The position numbers and the translations under genes were made by a program. 11,178 nucleotides of DNA from Deltaproteobacteria bacterium RBG_13_49_15 (GTDB lineage: Bacteria; Desulfobacterota; Desulfobacteria; Desulfobacterales; UBA2156): the NCBI GenBank assembly GCA_001797695.1, contig MGQD01000115.1, positions 855 through 12,032 of the forward strand, in the 5' to 3' direction. The notes below the pieces were generated by a model. It saw only the letters and a program-made list of their open reading frames with translations, did not search any database and was not told the origin of the DNA. The stretch's first letter is position 1; the number at the start of each line of letters is the position of its first letter. Positions 6,601 to 11,178 of this stretch are shown here, in pieces.

Positions 6601-6969
6601 TCAATTATTATAATCCCAAGGCTGAAAGATCCACAGATTCGCGATGATGAAGACCAGAAAGAATGGTAAAAAATAGTAAAACAAATTTTTATTTTTTTCC
6701 CAAAAGTACCGCCATGACAACGGAATTAAAACAGCCATCACGCCCAGGTTTTTCAACCAGAACTACGCCCAATTGTCTTTTTGGACATGCACCAGCCAGC
6801 CCGGCTTCAAACGGATAAATCCTTTATCATAACCGATAACCTGGGGCAGAAAATAAACGAATTGTAGTAGCGCCAGGCAGACCGCGGGTACAAAAAAGAA
6901 TCCCCAGCACATTTTCGACCGCATCAAAAAGTAAGTCGTACCTGAGCTGTTTATAAAAAATCGCTCAGT
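6601..6969 (-). pseudogene. Remnant of a polytopic membrane protein, with one in-frame TAG
   Basis: Read on the minus strand, this frame runs from after a TAA (6972-6970) to a TGA (6603-6601): 122 codons with a single internal stop, TAG at 6765-6763. The first part has one membrane helix (WGFFFVPAVCLALLQFVYFL, from an ATG at 6924) and then KGFIRLKPGWLVHVQKDNWA. After the TAG comes FWLKNLGVMAVLIPLSWRYF, then a second strong helix, FYYFLPFFLVFIIANLWIFQ, ending PWDYNN. The composition is rich in aromatic residues and membrane-like on both sides of the stop. From memory, DNW-x-FWLKN and FQPWDxDN-like patterns occur in large bacterial membrane proteins of glycosyltransferase-39-like architecture; I could not check this. 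A TGG-to-TAG change at that Trp-rich site would explain the break. No ribosome site precedes the ATG, and the usual N- and C-terminal parts are missing, so decay is the simplest view. Confidence 0.6.
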
Positions 6970-6981
6970 TTAGGTAACACT

Positions 6982-8280
6982 CTATTCATGTCGGAAAGCA
7001 TTTACCGGGTTCATTTTGGCAGCGCGATAGGCCGGATAGAGCCCGAAGAAAATACCCACAAAAACAGCCATCGCCAAAGGTATCGCAAGTGCCTGAAAAG
7101 TGATAACGATATGCCATTCTCCAACCCCGGCTGCAAACCGGACGACCGCCGTTCCCAGGAGAACCCCGACGATTCCGCCGGAAAACGTCAGAATCACCGC
7201 TTCGATTAAAAATTGAGTAATAATATCCAAGCGTGTCGCACCGACAGCCCGGCGGATTCCGATTTCCCGGGTTCGTTCGGAGACGGTGGCCAGCATGATG
7301 TTCATAATTCCGATGCCGCCCACAATCAGAGAAACACTGGCGATGGCAGCCAGCAGAATGTTCAAGGTCCTTTGAGTCTGCTGGGATTGTTTGAGAAGTT
7401 CCAGGGGTACGACGATTTGAAAATCGTCGGCTTTGTAATGAAGCAAATCCATGATCCGCTGAATTAAATGAGCCGCATGAGGAACGACATCTGTTCGCTG
7501 CATCTGGATGACCATTTCATCCAGAACACTTTCATTTTTATTGAGAAATGAATGATCGGCTCCGGTGCTTGACGACTTTATCCCGGATGTATCAATAAAT
7601 TGTTCGGTGCCGATCGGAATAAAAACCATATTGTTGAAATTGCGAATTGCAATGGCCGAGTGTTCTTCGGAAACCGGGTCCAAACCGGTCAGGACACCGA
7701 CTACCCGGAACAGATGATTTTGGATGCGAATCAACTGCCCCGGATTTCCTTTTGCCCCCAACCGCTTCGCAACCGTATTTCCCAATACGCAGACTAGATT
7801 TTGTTGTTCGATGTCGATGCGGGTTAAAAACCTTCCGGAAAAGATACTGAGGTTCAAAATTTCATCGTAGCTTTCGGATGACGCAACAATCTGGGGAGAA
7901 AATTCCATGGAGGCGCCGAGAATTCCGGCCTTAATTTCTTTCAGTCCGGCGGTTCGGACCGCTTCGGGAAAGGACTTCTGGATGTAAACTCCATCGGTCA
8001 TTCTCAGACCACGGGAGCGAAGTTCTGCAGCCCGCGCCGTCTGATCACGGTTCAATGTAACAGACTGGATATAGATGTTTCGGGTCCCGAGACGCTCAAT
8101 CTGAGCCAGAATCTTCCGTTTGGCGCCTTCACCTGTCCCCAGCATGATTAAAACCGTGATTACGCCGCAGATCACACCGACAATGCTTAAAATCGAACGC
8201 AGCTTTTGTTGCAAGAGGCACCGGAAAGCGATGGACGGCGTCTTGTTAAACCTCAACAGAAACGGGCTCAATTTTTCCAT
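6982..8280 (-). CDS. MacB/FtsX-type ABC transporter permease
   Basis: A 432-residue inner-membrane permease of the MacB (type VII ABC) family. The layout is standard: first membrane helix at about 31-50 (ILSIVGVICGVITVLIMLGT), a large periplasmic domain (about 52-305), then three helices at about 308-331, 354-380 and 393-418. The coupling-helix motif SERTREIGIRRAVGA (334-348) and the C-terminal GLYPAYRAAKMNPVNAFRHE are typical. These proteins do not move substrate through the membrane; they use ATP-driven mechanotransmission to push periplasmic substrates through a TolC duct. The nucleotide-binding domain is a separate protein encoded just upstream, with a 35-base overlap. The ATG at 8280 directly follows AAAGG, too close for an ideal ribosome site, so a TTG at 8271 is an alternative start. 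The gene ends the operon. Confidence 0.93.
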   Translation of the reverse strand: MEKLSPFLLRFNKTPSIAFRCLLQQKLRSILSIVGVICGVITVLIMLGTGEGAKRKILAQIERLGTRNIYIQSVTLNRDQTARAAELRSRGLRMTDGVYIQKSFPEAVRTAGLKEIKAGILGASMEFSPQIVASSESYDEILNLSIFSGRFLTRIDIEQQNLVCVLGNTVAKRLGAKGNPGQLIRIQNHLFRVVGVLTGLDPVSEEHSAIAIRNFNNMVFIPIGTEQFIDTSGIKSSSTGADHSFLNKNESVLDEMVIQMQRTDVVPHAAHLIQRIMDLLHYKADDFQIVVPLELLKQSQQTQRTLNILLAAIASVSLIVGGIGIMNIMLATVSERTREIGIRRAVGATRLDIITQFLIEAVILTFSGGIVGVLLGTAVVRFAAGVGEWHIVITFQALAIPLAMAVFVGIFFGLYPAYRAAKMNPVNAFRHE

Positions 8281-8926
8281 CCTTTAAAGAAACGGTGCGA
8301 TTGGCATAATGGGCCACTGCAATGTCGTGCGTCACCATTACGATGGTCGCACCCTCACTGTGCATTTCGGAAAACAGGCCAAGGATCTCTTTTCCTGTTT
8401 TGGAGTCCAGATTCCCTGTGGGTTCGTCGGCCAGTATCAATTTGGGTCTGACAGCCAGCGCCCTGGCGATGGCCACGCGCTGCATTTCGCCTCCGGAAAG
8501 CTCCGACGGTCTGTGCCGGATCCGGTCCTTCAGGCCTACCCGTTCAATGGCTTCCGCTATGCGTTGGGGCTTCGCCTTTTCCGGTTTTCGGGAATAATAA
8601 AAAGGAAGCTCGACGTTTTCGTATAGTGTAAGCGTGGAAACAAGATTAAATGTTTGGAATATAAATCCGATAGCGTCGGCCCGGATTTGGGAGAGGGCAT
8701 TGTCCGATGCGGTCAGAACGTCCATGCCATCAAACCGATAAAATCCGGATGTGGGGAGCTCCAAACAACCCAGAATATACAACAATGTGGACTTGCCCGA
8801 ACCTGATGGGCCCATGACCGCTACAAACTCCCCTTCATCTGCAAAAAAATCGATGCCTTTCAATGCATCAACCGAAACGCGGCCGGTAGGATATCTTTTA
8901 AAAAGATCTTTTGCCTCGATGAGCAT
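8246..8926 (-). CDS. ABC transporter ATP-binding protein, LolD/MacB type
   Basis: A 226-residue ATPase that powers the neighbouring permease. All ABC motifs are intact: Walker A GPSGSGKST (39-47), Q-loop Gln91 in FIFQTFNL, signature LSGGE (143-147), Walker B LILADE (163-168), the D-loop NLDS, and switch His200 in MVTHD. The sequence GFIFQTFNLVSTLTLYENVELP and the GNLDSKTG segment place it in the LolD/MacB/FtsE-like group. It lies 10 bases after the adaptor gene and overlaps the permease gene by 35 bases, so the pair is likely co-translated. LolCDE would have two permeases and no TolC partner; the single permease plus adaptor plus outer-membrane factor here favours a MacAB-like system. The ribosome site (AAGGG) is distant from the ATG, but no better start is visible. 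Confidence 0.95.
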   Translation of the reverse strand: MLIEAKDLFKRYPTGRVSVDALKGIDFFADEGEFVAVMGPSGSGKSTLLYILGCLELPTSGFYRFDGMDVLTASDNALSQIRADAIGFIFQTFNLVSTLTLYENVELPFYYSRKPEKAKPQRIAEAIERVGLKDRIRHRPSELSGGEMQRVAIARALAVRPKLILADEPTGNLDSKTGKEILGLFSEMHSEGATIVMVTHDIAVAHYANRTVSLKDGKIEPVSVEV

Positions 8927-8936
8927 GGGCAGAACA

Positions 8937-10394
8937 TCACCCTTTGAGGATTTCCGAAGGCGGTTGGGTCAAAGCGACTTGGTCGCCGGAATGCAAGCCG
9001 GAGAGAATTTCAACCCACTCGTCATTTTTCCGGCCATATTTAATCTTGATTTTTTGAAAGCCGCCATCGACCTTCCGATAACAATAGGGGCTTCCCAATT
9101 CCTCGAACAAGGCGGCAAAAGGAATGCTCAGGACGTTTTTGCATCGATCGTTGAAAATGGTTACGCGCACCGTCATCCCCGGTCGAAGTCTTGAATCCGA
9201 ACCTGTCAAAGCGATGGTCAACTGGAAATATTTTTCCCCGGCGCCGCTTTCCATCCGCTCGGCGGCGAGCACCCCAAGCACCATGACTTCTCCTTTGAAA
9301 CGATCTTGCGGATAGGCGTCTACGGTTAGGACACACGATTGTTTCAAAGCGATTTTATGAAGATCCACCTCCCGAACATGGGTCTTGACGATCATGGAAG
9401 AGATGTTCGGCAAATATAACAGCGGCTGATTCTGCCAAACCTTATCCCCGACTCTGGGCTTCCGATTTTGTCCGTCCCTGAAGGTTTCATGGAGGATAGC
9501 AATACCTGAGATGGGCGCCCGAATGGTCGTCTTTTCGAGTTCCTCCTGTGCCCTCAAAAGGCTCGTCCTGGCGGTTTTCAGCCGCTCCTGGGTTTCATTG
9601 ACCGAAGCGATGGCTTTGGCAACCCTGTAAACGGATCCTTTCCGGGTTTGTTCAATGAGCATCTCCGCCTTCTGAACTTTGGCATTCCCCGACTCGACCA
9701 GAGACGGAAAAACGTTTTTTTTATAATTTTCAAATTTCAGCGATGCGTTGTTGAACTTTTCTTTGAGTTCGGAAAGCTTTTCCCGCGCAAGGGATACTTC
9801 GCCGATCTGGATTGTCCTTTCTTTCTCAAGAGCTTCCAATTCCGAGATATAAGCCTTGTACCGGCTGAATTCCTCCCTGGTTTTTTCCATCTCCTCGCGG
9901 TACTGGGTCAACTGAATCGGACCATCTCCTTCCAGGAGCTTCTTGAGCTCTAACTGTGCTATCTTCAAATCGAACTCGGAAGCCAGAATTTCCCGGTCCG
10001 TCTGGTTTTTCTCCCATTCCAGCACCTGCCGCGTAGCATCCAAGGCCGCTTCCAGGGTCTTTACCTCTCCACTGAGACGATGCACTTCTTCTTCAAAAGG
10101 TGTGGGATCAAGACGGACCAGCACATCCCCGCTTTCGACTCGGGTGCCGTCTTCCACAATATGGATGATTTTTCCTTTATCCCCGCGTACCGTGGAAGAA
10201 ACCATCTGGGAATCGGCAGCATCCAATATTCCAATGGTATTTACGGTTATATCAAAACTTCGGGGAAGAACCGGTGCCATCTGAAGTGTAAACGGGTCTT
10301 CCTTCCCGGATCGGCCGAAGCGGCCGGTGAACAGCACGGCGGCGGCAAGCAAAATAGCCACAATTCCGAAACTGAGAGTCGATCGCGTCTTCAT
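8937..10394 (-). CDS. MacA/HlyD-family periplasmic adaptor (membrane fusion protein)
   Basis: A 485-residue adaptor joining the MacB-like permease to the TolC-like channel. It has one N-terminal membrane anchor (about residues 7-24, SFGIVAILLAAAVLFTG). The first lipoyl half-motif is GKIIHIVEDGTRVESGDVLVRLD (74-96 region) and the second is TTIRAPISGIAI (289-300). Between them lies a long helical hairpin, about 98-288, rich in Glu, Lys and Leu. Beta-barrel and membrane-proximal domains follow (MIVKTHVREVD, LRPGMTVRVTIF, and a C-terminal SGLHSGDQVAL). The ATG at 10394 starts one base after the stop of the TolC-like gene, with GGGGATC upstream; an open extension to 10457 lies inside that gene and is rejected. 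E. coli MacA is about 370 residues, so this protein is clearly longer, mainly in the hairpin. Confidence 0.92.
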   Translation of the reverse strand: MKTRSTLSFGIVAILLAAAVLFTGRFGRSGKEDPFTLQMAPVLPRSFDITVNTIGILDAADSQMVSSTVRGDKGKIIHIVEDGTRVESGDVLVRLDPTPFEEEVHRLSGEVKTLEAALDATRQVLEWEKNQTDREILASEFDLKIAQLELKKLLEGDGPIQLTQYREEMEKTREEFSRYKAYISELEALEKERTIQIGEVSLAREKLSELKEKFNNASLKFENYKKNVFPSLVESGNAKVQKAEMLIEQTRKGSVYRVAKAIASVNETQERLKTARTSLLRAQEELEKTTIRAPISGIAILHETFRDGQNRKPRVGDKVWQNQPLLYLPNISSMIVKTHVREVDLHKIALKQSCVLTVDAYPQDRFKGEVMVLGVLAAERMESGAGEKYFQLTIALTGSDSRLRPGMTVRVTIFNDRCKNVLSIPFAALFEELGSPYCYRKVDGGFQKIKIKYGRKNDEWVEILSGLHSGDQVALTQPPSEILKG

Positions 10395-10395
10395 C

Positions 10396-11178
10396 TCAGA
10401 TCCCCGCCGGCCTTTCCAGCAGCGTCCCCAGGGCCGAACGCAACCGGTAGGCGCCAAGCATATAATCCGTCTGGGCTGTCAAGTGATCCACCTCGGCCTT
10501 CTGAAGTTCCGTGGCCGCTTCAATGAGATCGAAATTGCCCGCAAGATTATACCGGAATTTGACCTTTGAAAACGCCAGCTTTCCCTCGGCCTGGCGGATC
10601 TGTTCTTTCCGGATTTGAATCCGCTCCCGGGCTTTCTTGAGGGCTTCCAGTTGCCGGCGCACTTCCTCCTTGATCTGATCTTCTCTAAACTGGAATTGAA
10701 TCTCCGCCATCTTAACGGCGTTGAGATTTTGCCGATAAGCGGCTTTTTCTGCGGTTCGGGTCCAATCCGTCGTACTGACCAGATTGATACTCCAGGCGTT
10801 TTCATCCAGCTGAATGGTTTCAAAATAGGTTTCCGGTTCGCTATATAACCGGTATTTCAAAACCAGATTCAGCCCGGGCTTAGTATTGTCTTTGGCGATT
10901 TCCGCCCGACGCCTGGCTTCTTTCACAACATCCAGGGCCTGAGCCATCTCTATCCGGTTAGAAAGCGCGATGGCAATGGCGCTTTCTTCTTCGATGGCAA
11001 CCGGTTCGGCTTTAATAGGAGCAATTACTTCCAACTGCCTTTCCGGCGGGATCGCCAGAATGAGCTTCAAGCGGTCCTCCGCCGATTTCAATTCTTCCCG
11101 CGCGCGGCTCAAGCTTTCCTGGGCATCTTTGATTCGGATTTCCGCCCGATAAATGTCCATCGGAGTCGCCAGTCCGGC
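10396..11178 (-). CDS. TolC-like outer-membrane efflux protein, C-terminal part (cut by window edge)
   Basis: The last 260 residues of an outer-membrane factor that forms the exit duct of a tripartite pump. The frame continues past base 11178; the first visible residues AGLATPMDIYRAEIRIKDAQ match the second-helix A-G-x-A-T/S-x-x-D-x-x-R-A pattern seen in TolC repeats. The rest is a long alpha-helical segment with heptad-like Glu/Lys/Leu content, a short central part with LVLKYRLYSEPE and NAWSINLVSTTDW (likely outer-membrane strands), then a second helical repeat with FRYNLAGNFDLIEAATELQKAE, the matching pattern of the second repeat. It ends with LGTLLERPAGI. It is the most upstream gene visible in the operon, one base before the adaptor gene. 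Its start, signal peptide and promoter lie outside the window. Confidence 0.88.
   Translation of the reverse strand, partial: AGLATPMDIYRAEIRIKDAQESLSRAREELKSAEDRLKLILAIPPERQLEVIAPIKAEPVAIEEESAIAIALSNRIEMAQALDVVKEARRRAEIAKDNTKPGLNLVLKYRLYSEPETYFETIQLDENAWSINLVSTTDWTRTAEKAAYRQNLNAVKMAEIQFQFREDQIKEEVRRQLEALKKARERIQIRKEQIRQAEGKLAFSKVKFRYNLAGNFDLIEAATELQKAEVDHLTAQTDYMLGAYRLRSALGTLLERPAGI

Noticed and set aside
6537..6629. TCTTTCAGC/GCTGAAAGA inverted repeat spanning the tRNA-pseudogene gap, a possible small mobile element end
   Set aside because: Nine-base arms 75 bases apart are expected by chance a few times in a window this size, and no flanking target duplication was seen.
10395..10457. Upstream start extending the MacA-like protein by 21 residues
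   Set aside because: It would overlap the TolC-like gene by about 60 bases, and the extension is Trp/Arg/Cys-rich; the ATG at 10394 gives a normal anchor helix and has a ribosome site.
1..11178. CRISPR array, insertion sequence, toxin-antitoxin pair or defence system
   Set aside because: I saw no regularly spaced repeats, transposase, integrase or nuclease-like protein; nearly all of the window is accounted for by known families.

Overview
The window looks like a chromosomal segment of an anaerobic Gram-negative bacterium, most likely a Desulfobacterota (deltaproteobacterial, sulfate-reducer-like) genome. This is inferred from three things: a two-subunit glycine decarboxylase (GcvPA/GcvPB), an atpZ-atpI-atpB gene order for the membrane part of the ATP synthase, and a TolC-dependent export system that implies an outer membrane. 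No lineage marker such as 16S rRNA is present, so the assignment is tentative. All protein genes are on the minus strand except lpdA. The tRNA is also on the plus strand.

Left part (1-771, minus strand): the start of atpB (cut by the window edge), atpI and atpZ, which is the leading end of an F-type ATP synthase Fo operon. Next (966-4155, minus strand) comes a translationally coupled gcvH-gcvPA-gcvPB cluster with ATGA overlaps at both junctions. It encodes the lipoyl carrier and both halves of the P protein of the glycine cleavage system. Upstream of it sits a small RRM-type RNA-binding protein gene (4297-4620, minus strand) with its own terminator-like hairpin. A 331-base divergent intergenic region separates that gene from lpdA (4952-6379, plus strand), the dihydrolipoamide dehydrogenase that would re-oxidise lipoyl-GcvH. 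The T protein (gcvT) is not in the window.

Middle (6380-6981): a complete tRNA-Val(GAC) gene with encoded CCA, a plausible promoter and a plausible terminator. It is followed by about 370 bases that hold, on the minus strand, an unlabelled remnant of a polytopic membrane protein. The remnant is readable for about 120 codons and interrupted by one in-frame TAG at 6763-6765.

Right part (6982-11178, minus strand): a four-gene export module transcribed as outer-membrane TolC-like factor (partial), MacA/HlyD-like adaptor, LolD/MacB-type ATPase and MacB/FtsX-type permease. The genes are tightly packed or overlapping and together form a MacAB-TolC-type tripartite pump whose substrate cannot be read from the sequence.

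Most of the window is conventional. The least explained parts are the membrane-protein remnant beside the tRNA, the missing gcvT, and the unusually long helical hairpin in the MacA-like adaptor. I see no CRISPR array, insertion sequence, phage gene or clear new defence system.
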